NCBI RefSeq assembly: GCF_900182985.1
Contig: NZ_FXUY01000002.1
Coordinates: forward strand, 917,001 to 981,000
Direction: 5' to 3'
Length of the DNA: 64,000 nucleotides
DNA from: Pseudomonas helmanticensis
GTDB taxonomy: Bacteria > Pseudomonadota > Gammaproteobacteria > Pseudomonadales > Pseudomonadaceae
Part shown: piece after piece, positions 1 through 8,221 of the stretch
Numbering within the stretch: position 1 is the first letter of the stretch
Layout of the letters: each line of letters begins with the position of its first letter
The notes under the pieces: generated by a model
Databases searched by the model: none
Seen by the model: only the letters and a program-made list of their open reading frames with translations
Told to the model about the DNA's origin: nothing
Position numbers and translations under genes: made by a program

Positions 1-688
1 AGTCACCCAGCAAGCGCTGGTGAAAAGTGCGCCGCTGCCGACGCCAGCCGATCCGCGTGCAGTGCTCTCCGATTACGTGCGCAGCAAGGAAGCCACGCCG
101 CAACTGATCCCGGCCCTCGCCGCCCTCACCGGGCACATTGGTGAAGAGGTCAAAGGCTACGGCTCGCTGGCGAAAGTCCCGGCTGAAGCCATGGGCAACG
201 TACGTAACGACATGTACCTGGCCAGCGAAAGCATTCGTTTGATGGACAAGAACAAGGTCGGCAATTTCGACGCCGACACCAGCGGTAAGCTGCAACTGTT
301 CAAGCAACAGATCGACAACGCCACGCGGTTCATTCCGCTGTGGGTGAAGATCGCCGTGGCCATCGCGCTGGGGCTGGGCACCATGGTTGGCTGGAAGCGG
401 ATTGTGGTGACGGTCGGCGAGAAGATCGGCAAGACCCATCTGACGTATGCGCAAGGAGCCTCGGCGGAAACCGTGGCGATGCTGACCATTGGTGCGGCGG
501 ACATGTTCGGTTTGCCGGTGTCGACCACGCATGTGTTGTCGTCCGGCGTGGCCGGGACCATGGTCGCCAACGGCGGCGGTTTGCAGATGAAGACCATCCG
601 CAATCTGCTGATGGCGTGGGTGCTGACACTGCCGGCGGCGATCCTGCTGTCGGGCAGCCTCTACTGGCTGTTCACCCAAATCTTCTGA
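1..688 (+). CDS. Inorganic phosphate transporter (PiT family), 3' part
   Basis: Open from the window edge (frame starts at base 2, about 228 residues visible), so the start lies upstream and the GTG at 20 is internal. The C-terminal half has the PiT signature GLPVSTTH with the preceding GAADMF stretch, and hydrophobic segments around FIPLWVKIAVAIALGLG and the C-terminal NLLMAWVLTLPAAILL. PiT carriers are inner-membrane symporters that import metal-phosphate complexes with protons. A polar stretch of about 95 residues before the first visible membrane segment fits the long central loop of this family. Family assignment is secure from the signature; which paralogue it is cannot be told. A REP pair follows its stop by 8 bp. 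Confidence 0.85.
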   Translation, partial: VTQQALVKSAPLPTPADPRAVLSDYVRSKEATPQLIPALAALTGHIGEEVKGYGSLAKVPAEAMGNVRNDMYLASESIRLMDKNKVGNFDADTSGKLQLFKQQIDNATRFIPLWVKIAVAIALGLGTMVGWKRIVVTVGEKIGKTHLTYAQGASAETVAMLTIGAADMFGLPVSTTHVLSSGVAGTMVANGGGLQMKTIRNLLMAWVLTLPAAILLSGSLYWLFTQIF

Positions 689-696
689 TGATTCCC

Positions 697-777
697 CTGT
701 AGGAGCTGCCGCAGGCTGCGATCTTTTGATCCTGTTTTTAAAGATCAAAAGATCGCAGCCTGCGGCAGCTCCTACAG
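697..777. repeat. REP inverted pair (family C)
   Basis: Two inward-facing copies of ctgtaggagctgccgcaggc...atcttttgat separated by a short T-rich spacer, able to form a long hairpin. This is the Pseudomonas REP/REPIN type and lies between two convergent genes, where it may also end transcription. Confidence 0.9.
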
Positions 778-795
778 TTGGATGTGGGGTATTGG

Positions 796-1692
796 TTAGA
801 GCGCGCAGCGAATCAGATCGCCGAGCCAGTCCATGAATACCCGTACTCGTAGAGGTAAATGTCGCTGCCTGGCATAGAGCAATGAAATGCCCATCGCCGG
901 CGCCGTGAATTGTGGCAACACCGTCACCAGTTCGCCGTTGTCCAGATGTGGCTGCATGCCGGTGCGTGGCACCTGCGTCAGACCAAATCCACCCAGACAC
1001 GCCGACTCATAAGCGTCAGTGCTGTTGACCGTCACGCTGCCAGCCATCGGCAAGCGTTTCACCTGACCGCCCTCCTCGTACACAAACCCTTCCGAACGCG
1101 AACCCAATACGCCGACGTAATGCACCAGCCGATGCTGCGCCAAATCCTCCAGCGTCTGCGGCACGCCATAGCGCGCGAGGTACGCAGGGCTCGCGCAATT
1201 GACCATCGGGAAATCGCCGAGGTGCCGCGCGACCACCGATTGATCCGGCTGCGCGCCAATGCGCACCACACAATCGAAACCTTCGCTGAGCAGATCGACG
1301 CGGCGGTCAGTGCTGCTGATTTCCAGTTCCAGGTTCGGGTGGCGATCCATGAACTGCGGCAGGCTCGGCATCACCAGGCGCCGCGCGAGAATGTTCGGCA
1401 GGTCGACCCGAATGCGCCCGGTCAGCGACGCCTCGTCCTGGCGGAACAAACCTTCGATCTCGTCCATGTGCGAGAGCAGGTCCTTGCTGCGCTCGTACAA
1501 CACCAGACCATCCTGCGTCGCCTGCACCTTGCGCGTGGTGCGTTGCAGCAGACGCGTGCCGAGCAATGCTTCCAGCGCCTGCACATGCTCGGACACGGTC
1601 GAGCGCGGCAAGCCGAGATTTTCCCCGGCGAGGGTGAAACTCGACAGTTCGCTGACCCGGACGAAGGTGCGCAGCAGTTCCAGTTTGTTCAT
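796..1692 (-). CDS. LysR-family transcriptional regulator
   Basis: 298 residues, normal for LysR. The winged helix-turn-helix spans about residues 14-58 (SFTLAGENLGLPRSTVSEHV), followed by a substrate-binding domain whose RVDLPNILARRLVMPSLPQF and YARQRHLPLRVRVFMDWL segments are typical of the CrgA/AaeR-like subgroup. It is divergent from an SDR oxidoreductase gene starting 122 bp away, the usual LysR-target layout, so that gene is the likely regulated partner (inference). The effector cannot be deduced. Confidence 0.88.
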   Translation of the reverse strand: MNKLELLRTFVRVSELSSFTLAGENLGLPRSTVSEHVQALEALLGTRLLQRTTRKVQATQDGLVLYERSKDLLSHMDEIEGLFRQDEASLTGRIRVDLPNILARRLVMPSLPQFMDRHPNLELEISSTDRRVDLLSEGFDCVVRIGAQPDQSVVARHLGDFPMVNCASPAYLARYGVPQTLEDLAQHRLVHYVGVLGSRSEGFVYEEGGQVKRLPMAGSVTVNSTDAYESACLGGFGLTQVPRTGMQPHLDNGELVTVLPQFTAPAMGISLLYARQRHLPLRVRVFMDWLGDLIRCAL

Positions 1693-1814
1693 GGCAGGCC
1701 TTTGATTGTTCGACTGAGCCGATCAGTGATTCCGATTTCAGCCTGTTTATCACCTCCCGGCGGATAAATAAACTGAGTTCCATCACCACCACTTACCGCA
1801 ATCGAGGAAGTCCC

Positions 1815-2573
1815 ATGAACCGCAAAATCGCATTGATCACCGGCGCCAGTCGTGGCCTGGGCAAAAACGCCGCCCTGCACCTCGCCGCCCAAGGTGTCGA
1901 CATCATCGGCACTTACCACAGCCGCGCCGATGAAGCGCAGGCGGTGGTGCTGGAGCTGGAAAAACTCGGCGCCAACGCAGTGATGCTGCAACTGGACGTT
2001 GGCCGCAGCGAAAGCTTTGCCGATTTCGGTACTCGGGTTGAACAGGCGTTACAGCAAACCTTCGAACGCCAGCGTTTTGATTTCCTGATCAACAACGCCG
2101 GGGTCGGACTGCATGTGAGTTTCGCTGAAACCAGCGTTGAGCAATTCGACATGCTAATGAACGTGCATTTCAAAGGGCCGTTCTTCCTGACTCAGCAGTT
2201 GCTGCCGCTGATCAACGATGGCGGGCGGATCATCAACATTTCCAGCGGCCTCGCCCGCTTCACCATCCCGGGCGCCAGTGCTTACGCGGCGATGAAAGGC
2301 GCGATTGAAGTCCTGACCCGCTATCAGGCGAAAGAGCTCGGCGCACGGCAGATTGCCGTGAATACCCTGGCGCCCGGCGCGATTGAAACCGACTTCGGCG
2401 GCGGTACCGTGCGCGACAATGCGGCGGTGAATGCGATGGTCGCCGACAACACCGCACTGGGCCGCGCCGGTCAGCCGGATGACATTGGCGGGGCATTGGC
2501 ACTGTTGCTGTCACCGGGTGCGCAATGGATCAACGGCCAACGCATCGAAGCCTCCGGCGGCATGTTCCTCTAA
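1815..2573 (+). CDS. SDR-family oxidoreductase
   Basis: 252 residues, classical short-chain dehydrogenase/reductase size. It carries the nucleotide-binding TGASRGLG motif near the N-terminus, the NNAG motif, a catalytic Ser in NISSGLA, and the YxxxK pair in SAYAAMKGA. A Rossmann-fold cytosolic NAD(P)H enzyme is expected; the substrate is not predictable. The start ATG has GAGGAAG upstream. It is divergent from the LysR gene at 796-1692 and followed directly by a REP pair. A Thr/His (TYHSR) rather than Arg-rich stretch follows the second strand, so cofactor choice stays open. Confidence 0.87.
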   Translation: MNRKIALITGASRGLGKNAALHLAAQGVDIIGTYHSRADEAQAVVLELEKLGANAVMLQLDVGRSESFADFGTRVEQALQQTFERQRFDFLINNAGVGLHVSFAETSVEQFDMLMNVHFKGPFFLTQQLLPLINDGGRIINISSGLARFTIPGASAYAAMKGAIEVLTRYQAKELGARQIAVNTLAPGAIETDFGGGTVRDNAAVNAMVADNTALGRAGQPDDIGGALALLLSPGAQWINGQRIEASGGMFL

Positions 2574-2592
2574 CGTCAATGAAAACCTACCC

Positions 2593-2678
2593 CTGTAGGA
2601 GCTGCCGAAGGCTGCGATCTTTTGATCTTGTCTTTAAAAACAAAATCAAAAGACCGCAGCCTGCGGCAGCTCCTACAG
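2593..2678. repeat. REP inverted pair (family C)
   Basis: Inward-facing copies of the 30-bp REP unit with about 20 bp between them. It sits between the convergent SDR and PACE genes and ends 5 bp before the PACE stop codon. Confidence 0.9.
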
Positions 2679-2682
2679 GGGG

Positions 2683-3120
2683 TCAGTTCTGGCAGACGTT
2701 GCGGGTCATGAAGCGTTCGCGCAGCACGTCGTAGCCCCAGTGATAAACATAGGTGTACGGCAGGAAGAACAGCAGCACGCCGATGTCGAGCAAAAACGCC
2801 TGCCACAGGCTGACCGACAACCACCAAGCAATCAGCGGCACGCCCATCACGATCAAACCACCTTCGAACAGCAAGGCGTGCAGCACGCGCACCCAAGCGC
2901 TATGGGCGATATTCATGCGGGCAAGCATGCGGTCGAAGTAACGGTTGAACACCACGTTCCAGCCCAGCGCCAGCAGCGCGATCAACACTGTCACAGCGCC
3001 CATTTCAAGCATCGGTTTTTTCATTAACCACGCCAGCAACGGCGTGCAGATCAGAATGGCCAGCAGTTCGAAACCAACGGCCTGGAAAATACGTTCAGTG
3101 ATGGACTTATTGGTAGTCAT
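2683..3120 (-). CDS. PACE-family multidrug/biocide efflux transporter
   Basis: 145 residues from the ATG at 3120, chosen because AGGAG lies 7 bp upstream and MTTNKSITERIFQ begins the first domain; an open frame continues further upstream but adds no conserved residues. Four hydrophobic segments form two bacterial transmembrane pairs, with the family pattern E in FQAVGFELLAI, the WN in LGWNVVFNRYFD, and a second RVLHALLFEGGL/WQAFLLDIGV pair. PACE proteins are small inner-membrane proton-driven exporters of biocides and polyamines. It is divergent from a LysR gene 88 bp away, the arrangement typical of PACE genes. A second PACE/LysR pair occurs at 16.4-17.8 kb. Confidence 0.88.
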   Translation of the reverse strand: MTTNKSITERIFQAVGFELLAILICTPLLAWLMKKPMLEMGAVTVLIALLALGWNVVFNRYFDRMLARMNIAHSAWVRVLHALLFEGGLIVMGVPLIAWWLSVSLWQAFLLDIGVLLFFLPYTYVYHWGYDVLRERFMTRNVCQN

Positions 3121-3208
3121 GGTCTGACTCCTTAGTGAAGATGGTTGCCATGATCTATCCTCAAACCGATACTTCATAATCAATAACCATCGATCAAGGC
3201 GATAGTTG

Positions 3209-4063
3209 ATGATCTCGCAAGAAGTGCTGTTGGCATTTGTCCAGGCGGCCACGCAAGGTTCTTTTTCGGCGGCGGCGCGTAAACTCGGGCGCAGTCAGTC
3301 GACCATCAGCGCGGCGGTGGCAAGCATGGAGATTGATCTGGACCTGGTGCTGTTCGATCGCAGCAGCCGCAAACCGACGCTGACGCCGGCGGGTCATGTG
3401 ATGCTGCAACGCGCCGAAGCGATTCTGGCGGCCAGCAGTCGATTGGAAATGACGGCGCGGCAACTGTCGCAAGGCGTCGAGCCGAAGCTGACGGTGGCGA
3501 TTTCCGATACCTATCAGTCGTACCGATTCGAAGCGGCATTGGCGGGTTTCGAGCAGCGTTACCCGGATCTGGAACTGGAGTGTTTGATTGCCGAATGTGA
3601 AGACCTGATCGAACTGGTCCAGCGCGGCCGCGCGCATCTGGCCTTCGCCGAAATGCAAGAGAACTACCCGCCGGATCTGGTGACGTCGACGGTGGCCGAG
3701 CGCACGGAAATCGCCTTGTTCGTCAATCGCGACCATGCGCTGGCCAAGCTTGAGCACGTTGATCAGCACATCCTGGAACAGCATCGCGAGTTGCGCCTGG
3801 CGACCATCGTCAATCCGTATGACAGTCGCGGCAAAGGCCGGGTGTGGTCGGCGCCGAGTTATCTGATGCTGCTGGAAATGGCCGAGAAAGGTTTTGGCTG
3901 GGCGCCGCTGCCGCGCTGGCTGGCCCAGCGGTTTGGCAATGATTTGCTGGTGGAATTGAAGGTGCGAGGCTGGCCGAAACCGGTGTTTGTCGATGCCTTG
4001 TGGTCGCGGCTGTATCCGCCGGGGCCGGCGGGGAGTTGGCTGTTGAGCAAGATGCTGGAATAG
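3209..4063 (+). CDS. LysR-family regulator, divergent from a PACE gene
   Basis: 284 residues from ATG 3209; a TTG three bases earlier could also serve. The helix-turn-helix covers about residues 17-50 (GSFSAAARKLGRSQSTISAAVASME). The effector domain has the usual ERYPDLELE-like strand. It is transcribed away from the PACE exporter gene, so it probably controls that gene in response to a polyamine or biocide-like inducer (inference from layout). It ends in a short gap carrying a degenerate repeat. Confidence 0.87.
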   Translation: MISQEVLLAFVQAATQGSFSAAARKLGRSQSTISAAVASMEIDLDLVLFDRSSRKPTLTPAGHVMLQRAEAILAASSRLEMTARQLSQGVEPKLTVAISDTYQSYRFEAALAGFEQRYPDLELECLIAECEDLIELVQRGRAHLAFAEMQENYPPDLVTSTVAERTEIALFVNRDHALAKLEHVDQHILEQHRELRLATIVNPYDSRGKGRVWSAPSYLMLLEMAEKGFGWAPLPRWLAQRFGNDLLVELKVRGWPKPVFVDALWSRLYPPGPAGSWLLSKMLE

Positions 4064-4078
4064 CGGCGCTGCCAATCG

Positions 4079-4167
4079 CTGGCAAGCCAGCTCCCACAGG
4101 TACCGAGGCGTTTATTGATTTTGTGTGCGACTCGGACACTGTGGGAGTGGGCTTGCTCGCGAAGGCG
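4079..4167. repeat. Degenerate inverted repeat (family D relative)
   Basis: The left arm ggcaagccagctcccacag and right arm ctgtgggagtgggcttgctc pair across about 40 bp. This is the 'safe' variant of the gtaggagtgagcctgctcgc family seen elsewhere in the window. It lies between two convergent LysR genes. Confidence 0.75.
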
Positions 4168-5022
4168 TCAGCCCAGACACCCCATCAAGCCGCTTCGATC
4201 ACCACCGGTCGATTTTTGCAAAAAATACTCATGCAACCCACGCATCGCCGGCATCTCCAGCGCCTGCGCCGCATAACACAAGCCCACCCGCCGGGTCGGC
4301 GCAGGCAAGTGCAACGCACGCACCACTACCCGCGCATGCCCGCTCACCAATGACTGCGGCAACATCGCCACACCAACACCCGCCGCGACCATGTGCAACG
4401 CCTGTTGCAACGAGCCGGCATGCCCCGCCACCGCTTCCGGCGAGCGCCCGTACAACGCCATCAAGCGCTGATGCGACGGATGCTGCGGACAGGTAATCCA
4501 ATCCTCGATCGGCGCCCAATTCGCTTGCACCGCCGCCATCGGATGATTCGCCGGCAGCGCCATCACATAGGATTCTTCCCACAGCGGCAGGAACAATTCG
4601 TCCTCGCAGCACATTTCCTCAACCGCCAATCGACCGTCGCCGTGGCAGCCCTCCTCCAGCGTCAACAGCAAGTTCGGCAGCGCCAGATGCGCCATGCGCA
4701 CAAAAGCCTCGATGTGACTGGCGGCAATATCACCCTCGATGCCCAGCGTCAGCGGCAGACGGTTTTCGCGTCCGCGAAACATCCGGCTCAACGCCTCCGA
4801 CTCGGCAACCATCCGCCGCGCTTGCGGATACAGCAGCCGCGCCTCATCGCTGACCTCGACACCGCGCGGCAGACGTACGAACAACGTCGCGCCCAACTCT
4901 TCTTCAAGCTGTTTGATCGTCACCGACAACGTCGGCTGGCTGATGAACAGTCGCTGCGCCGCCGCAGTGATGTTGCGCTCCTCGAATACGGCGAGGAAGG
5001 CTTTGAGATGGCGGATATCCAT
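4168..5022 (-). CDS. LysR-family transcriptional regulator
   Basis: 284 residues if started at ATG 5022 (MDIRHLKAFLAVFEERN, the standard LysR opening). No clear Shine-Dalgarno precedes it and the frame stays open to 5094, so a start up to 24 codons earlier is possible. The HTH is at about residues 18-50 (NITAAAQRLFISQPTLSVTIKQLE). An SDR gene starts 111 bp away in the opposite direction and is the likely target. This is the third LysR divergon within 5.9 kb. Confidence 0.85.
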   Translation of the reverse strand: MDIRHLKAFLAVFEERNITAAAQRLFISQPTLSVTIKQLEEELGATLFVRLPRGVEVSDEARLLYPQARRMVAESEALSRMFRGRENRLPLTLGIEGDIAASHIEAFVRMAHLALPNLLLTLEEGCHGDGRLAVEEMCCEDELFLPLWEESYVMALPANHPMAAVQANWAPIEDWITCPQHPSHQRLMALYGRSPEAVAGHAGSLQQALHMVAAGVGVAMLPQSLVSGHARVVVRALHLPAPTRRVGLCYAAQALEMPAMRGLHEYFLQKSTGGDRSGLMGCLG

Positions 5023-5133
5023 AGGAGATTCCGATAGCTGACAGAGGAATAAGGCATTTTTCAGCCTTGATCGAGCTAAATATACTGCGTTCATCGTTCA
5101 GTCATTTGAAATTCTTATTTCAGGAGTTCCTCC

Positions 5134-5859
5134 ATGAGCAAGCCATTGATCATCATCACCGGTGCCAGTTCGGGCATCGGCGCAGCCACCGCCCGTCGTT
5201 TGAGCGCGGCCGGTCACCCATTGTTGTTGCTGGCGCGGCGCATTGAACGCCTGGAAGCGCTGGAGTTGCCGAATACTCTCAGCCGTGAAGTCGACATTAC
5301 TGATCGCGCCACTTTGCTCGCCGCCGTGGCAGAAGCCGAAGCGCAATTCGGCCCGGCCGATGCGTTGATCAACAACGCTGGCGTGATGCTGCTCGGCGCG
5401 ATGAGCGAGCAGGATCCGGCGCAGTGGGACCGGATGCTCGACGTCAATGTGAAGGGTTTGCTCAACGGCGTGCACGCGGTGGTCGCCGGAATGATCGAGC
5501 GCAAACGCGGGACGATCATCAACGTCAGTTCGGTGGCCGGACGCAAGACCTTCCCCAACCATGTCGCGTATGTCGGCACCAAGTTTGCCGTGCATGGTTT
5601 GTCGGAGAATCTGCGCGAGGAACTGGCGCCGCATAACGTACGCGTGACGACGATTGCGCCGGGTGCGGTAGAGACTGAATTGTTGAGCCACACCACAGAC
5701 GAGGCGATCAAGACCGGGTATCAGGCGTGGAAGCAGGACATGGGCGGCACGGTGTTGAGTGCCGAAGATGTGGCGACGGCGATTGAGTATGCGTATGGGC
5801 AGCCGCAGGGGGTGTGCATTCGCGAGATTGTGATGGCCGCGACCCGCCAGCAGGCCTGA
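5134..5859 (+). CDS. SDR-family oxidoreductase
   Basis: 241 residues with TGASSGIG near the N-terminus, NNAGVM, NVSSVAG and the catalytic Tyr/Lys in HVAYVGTKFA; the tail ends VMAATRQQA. This matches the NADP-preferring YdfG-like SDR group (the LLARRIERL stretch after the second strand has the Arg pair). The substrate is unknown. The start ATG has CAGGAG upstream at good spacing. It is divergent from the LysR gene at 4168-5022. A palindromic repeat follows the stop by 13 bp. Confidence 0.87.
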   Translation: MSKPLIIITGASSGIGAATARRLSAAGHPLLLLARRIERLEALELPNTLSREVDITDRATLLAAVAEAEAQFGPADALINNAGVMLLGAMSEQDPAQWDRMLDVNVKGLLNGVHAVVAGMIERKRGTIINVSSVAGRKTFPNHVAYVGTKFAVHGLSENLREELAPHNVRVTTIAPGAVETELLSHTTDEAIKTGYQAWKQDMGGTVLSAEDVATAIEYAYGQPQGVCIREIVMAATRQQA

Positions 5860-5872
5860 AGTCAAAAGCCTA

Positions 5873-6049
5873 CCCTCACCCCAGCCCTCTCCCGGAGGGA
5901 GAGGGGGCCGACCGCAGTGTCTTGCGGTTTACATCGACCTGAAATATCGAGTTGATTATGGATTCACCGTTGATTTTTCAAGTCGGTGTACTTCTACAGC
6001 ATCCCCCATTCAGTCCCCTCTCCCTCCGGGAGAGGGCTAGGGTGAGGGC
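5873..6049. repeat. Composite repeat A, copy 1
   Basis: Terminal inverted repeats (ccctcaccccagccctctcc and its complement) flank an interior containing cctgaaatatcgagtt and aagtcggtgta. The same architecture recurs at 29460, 35097 and 51007. The right arm runs into the 3' end of the sigma gene: bases 6037-6049 encode its last residues and stop. Confidence 0.9.
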
Positions 6050-7278
6050 AATTTCAACGCCAAAAGCCGCCCTTCAATAAACCGCCGCTCCGGCTCCTGC
6101 CGCGTCAATTCAAGCGCCCGCAAATACGCCTCCCGCGCCTCTTCCACCCGCCCCAACTGCCGACAAAACTCCGCCCGCGCCGAATGCGCCAGATGGTAAT
6201 CCTGCAACTCACCGCGCTCCAGAATCCCTTCAATCAACGCCAACCCCGTCAACGCGCCATCCCGCTTGGCCACCGCCACCGCCCTGTTCAACTCGATCAC
6301 CGGCGAAGGCACCGCGCGCAACAGCACGTCATACAAGCCAACGATCTGCTCCCAATCGGTTTCTGCCGCCGACGGCGCCTCGGCATGCACCGCCGCAATC
6401 GCCGCCTGCAAACAATAAGGCCCAAACCGCCGCGTGGTCAGCGCGCGCTCGACCAGCGCGCAACCTTCGGCGATCAACTCGCTATCCCACAATGAGCGAT
6501 CCTGATCATCCAACAGAACCAATTCGCCGTCCGGCGAGGTACGCGCCGAGCGACGTGATTCATGCAGCAACATCATCGCCAGCAGCCCCATGACTTCCGG
6601 CTCCGGCAGCAACTCCATCAACAAGCGCCCCAACCTGATCGCCTCACGCGTCAGATCCTCACGGGTCAACTCCGCGCCAACCGACGCCGAATAGCCTTCG
6701 TTGAACACCAGATAAATGACCCGCAACACGCTGTCGAGGCGCTCGGGCAATTCGCTCAGGCTCGGTACTTGATAAGGAATCTTCGCGTCACGAATCTTGG
6801 CCTTCGCCCGGACGATGCGCTGGGCTATCGCCGCCGGAGCAGAGAGAAAGGCGCGAGCGATTTCCTCGGTGGTCAGGTCGCAGACCTCACGCAACGTCAG
6901 CGGCACTTGCGCATCCGCCGCCAACGCTGGGTGACAACAGGTGAAGATCAGTCGCAGGCGATCGTCTTCCACATCCTCGCCACTCCAGTCGGCCTGTTCC
7001 AGTTCTTCCAGTTGCGCCAACAGCAACGGCTGCGAAGCCTTGAACCGGGCGCGGCGGCGCAACACATCAATCGCCTTGAAGCGCCCGGTCGAGACCAGCC
7101 AGGTGCGCGGATTGTCCGGCACGCCGTCGCGCTGCCAGCGCTCGACCGCGATGAAGAACGCCTCGTGCAAGGCTTCTTCGGCGAGGTCGAAATCCCCCAG
7201 CAGGCGAATCAGTGTCGCCAGAATCCGCCGCGAGTCTTCGCGATAGACCTGTTCGACCCGCGCCCTGACCTCAGACAT
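6037..7278 (-). CDS. RNA polymerase sigma factor, ECF42-like with long C-terminal extension
   Basis: 413 residues, twice the size of an ordinary ECF sigma. Region 2 is at about residues 15-85 (LLGDFDLAEEALHEAFFIAVERW, then the RFKAIDVLRRRARF stretch), region 4 at about 120-180, and then a helical C-terminal half with the LVFNEGYSAS motif and tetratricopeptide-like helices ending in SARAEFCRQLGRVEEAREAYLRALEL. This is the ECF42 design, where no anti-sigma gene is present and a YciI/DGPF protein gene is adjacent. Its ATG overlaps the yciI-like stop by 8 bp, so the two are translationally coupled. The last residues (PSP) and stop come from repeat A copy 1. Confidence 0.9.
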   Translation of the reverse strand: MSEVRARVEQVYREDSRRILATLIRLLGDFDLAEEALHEAFFIAVERWQRDGVPDNPRTWLVSTGRFKAIDVLRRRARFKASQPLLLAQLEELEQADWSGEDVEDDRLRLIFTCCHPALAADAQVPLTLREVCDLTTEEIARAFLSAPAAIAQRIVRAKAKIRDAKIPYQVPSLSELPERLDSVLRVIYLVFNEGYSASVGAELTREDLTREAIRLGRLLMELLPEPEVMGLLAMMLLHESRRSARTSPDGELVLLDDQDRSLWDSELIAEGCALVERALTTRRFGPYCLQAAIAAVHAEAPSAAETDWEQIVGLYDVLLRAVPSPVIELNRAVAVAKRDGALTGLALIEGILERGELQDYHLAHSARAEFCRQLGRVEEAREAYLRALELTRQEPERRFIEGRLLALKLPSP

Positions 7279-7615
7279 TCAGCTGTCGCACCGGGCGTAC
7301 TTCGACGCTGCCGACCCGCGCCGCCGGAATGTTGCCGGCGACCTGAATCGCTTCGTTGAGGTCCTTGGCGTCGATCAGGTAGAAACCGGCCAGTTGCTCC
7401 TTGGTTTCGGCGAATGGGCCATCGGTGATCGACAGTTTGCCGTTGCGCATCCGCACCGTGGTAGCGGTCTGCACCGACTCCAATGCTTCGGCGGCAACCA
7501 TCCGCCCGCTGCCCTGAATCGACTCGGCGTAGGCCCAGCATTCGGCGTCTTCCGGACTGTCGGGCGACGAATGCAGCAGGCGCTCATCGCTGTAGATCAG
7601 GCATAAATACTTCAT
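7271..7615 (-). CDS. YciI/DGPF-domain protein
   Basis: 114 residues from ATG 7615, preceded by AGGAG at 7 bp. It starts MKYLCLIYSDERLL and contains DGPFAETKEQLAGFYLIDAKDL, the DGPF motif that names the family, with a dimeric ferredoxin-like fold expected. Such proteins are near-constant partners and likely targets of ECF42 sigma factors; their chemical role is unknown. It overlaps the sigma gene start by 8 bp and follows the NTF2-like gene by 40 bp, so the three probably form one operon. Confidence 0.9.
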   Translation of the reverse strand: MKYLCLIYSDERLLHSSPDSPEDAECWAYAESIQGSGRMVAAEALESVQTATTVRMRNGKLSITDGPFAETKEQLAGFYLIDAKDLNEAIQVAGNIPAARVGSVEVRPVRQLNV

Positions 7616-7655
7616 GGCGTTCTCCTGAATCGGACGGATCAACTATGGCTGAAGA

Positions 7656-8081
7656 TCAGGGAGTTACATCGAACAGGGTCGCGCCGCTCATCGGATCGAA
7701 CGGCGCCGACCAGTGTTCATGAGCGATTTTCCACGCCCCGCCGACCTGCCGATAGCAGGCGGTGACGCGCATCCAGCAGCTCTGGGTTTCGCCCTTGTCA
7801 TTGGTGCCGCCGCAGTTGGCCACCCAGTGGGCGAAGGCGATGTTGTCGGCACTTTCGATGGCGATTTCGTGGAACTCGAAAATGTGCGGGCCGGGGCACA
7901 TTTCCATGCACGCCACCCAGTGTTCGCGGTAGGCGGCTTTGCCCTTGAATTGCAGGGCCTTGATCGCGTCGAAGGAGACGATGTCGTCGGCGTACAGCGC
8001 CATGACTTTCTCCACGTCCTTTTTCATCACGGCTTCGCGGTAGGTGTTGATCAGGGTCTGGATTTCAGTGTGTGCGCTCAT
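7656..8081 (-). CDS. NTF2-like (SnoaL/YybH-type) protein
   Basis: 141 residues with the cone-shaped NTF2 fold pattern: N-terminal helices (INTYREAVMKKDVEKVMALYADDIVSFDA), then strands including VANCGGTNDKGE and the terminal GGAWKIAHEHWSAPFDP. Family members are small enzymes or ligand-binding proteins; no function can be assigned. It is first in the apparent operon with the YciI-like and ECF42 sigma genes. A TGTCGA box stands about 60 bp upstream of its start. Confidence 0.83.
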   Translation of the reverse strand: MSAHTEIQTLINTYREAVMKKDVEKVMALYADDIVSFDAIKALQFKGKAAYREHWVACMEMCPGPHIFEFHEIAIESADNIAFAHWVANCGGTNDKGETQSCWMRVTACYRQVGGAWKIAHEHWSAPFDPMSGATLFDVTP

Positions 8082-8115
8082 GATGTTCTCCGTGGTTTTT
8101 GTTGTGAAGACACCC

Positions 8116-8145
8116 TTAGTCGTTCGGCAAACGGGCAGATCGACA
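8116..8145 (-). promoter_or_regulatory. Candidate ECF42 promoter upstream of the NTF2-like/yciI/sigma operon
   Basis: On the minus strand TGTCGA (8145-8140) is followed after a 17-bp spacer by a CGACTA stretch, and the first start codon lies 59 bp further on. TGTCGA is, as I recall, the conserved -35 element of ECF42-dependent promoters, so the operon is probably autoregulated (inference). Confidence 0.5.
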
Positions 8146-8221
8146 GACGAAACAAAAAAATTCCACGAAGAACAAAATCGCTAGAATCGGCGACTTACCT
8201 TGTAGGAAAAAGGAAATTCCC

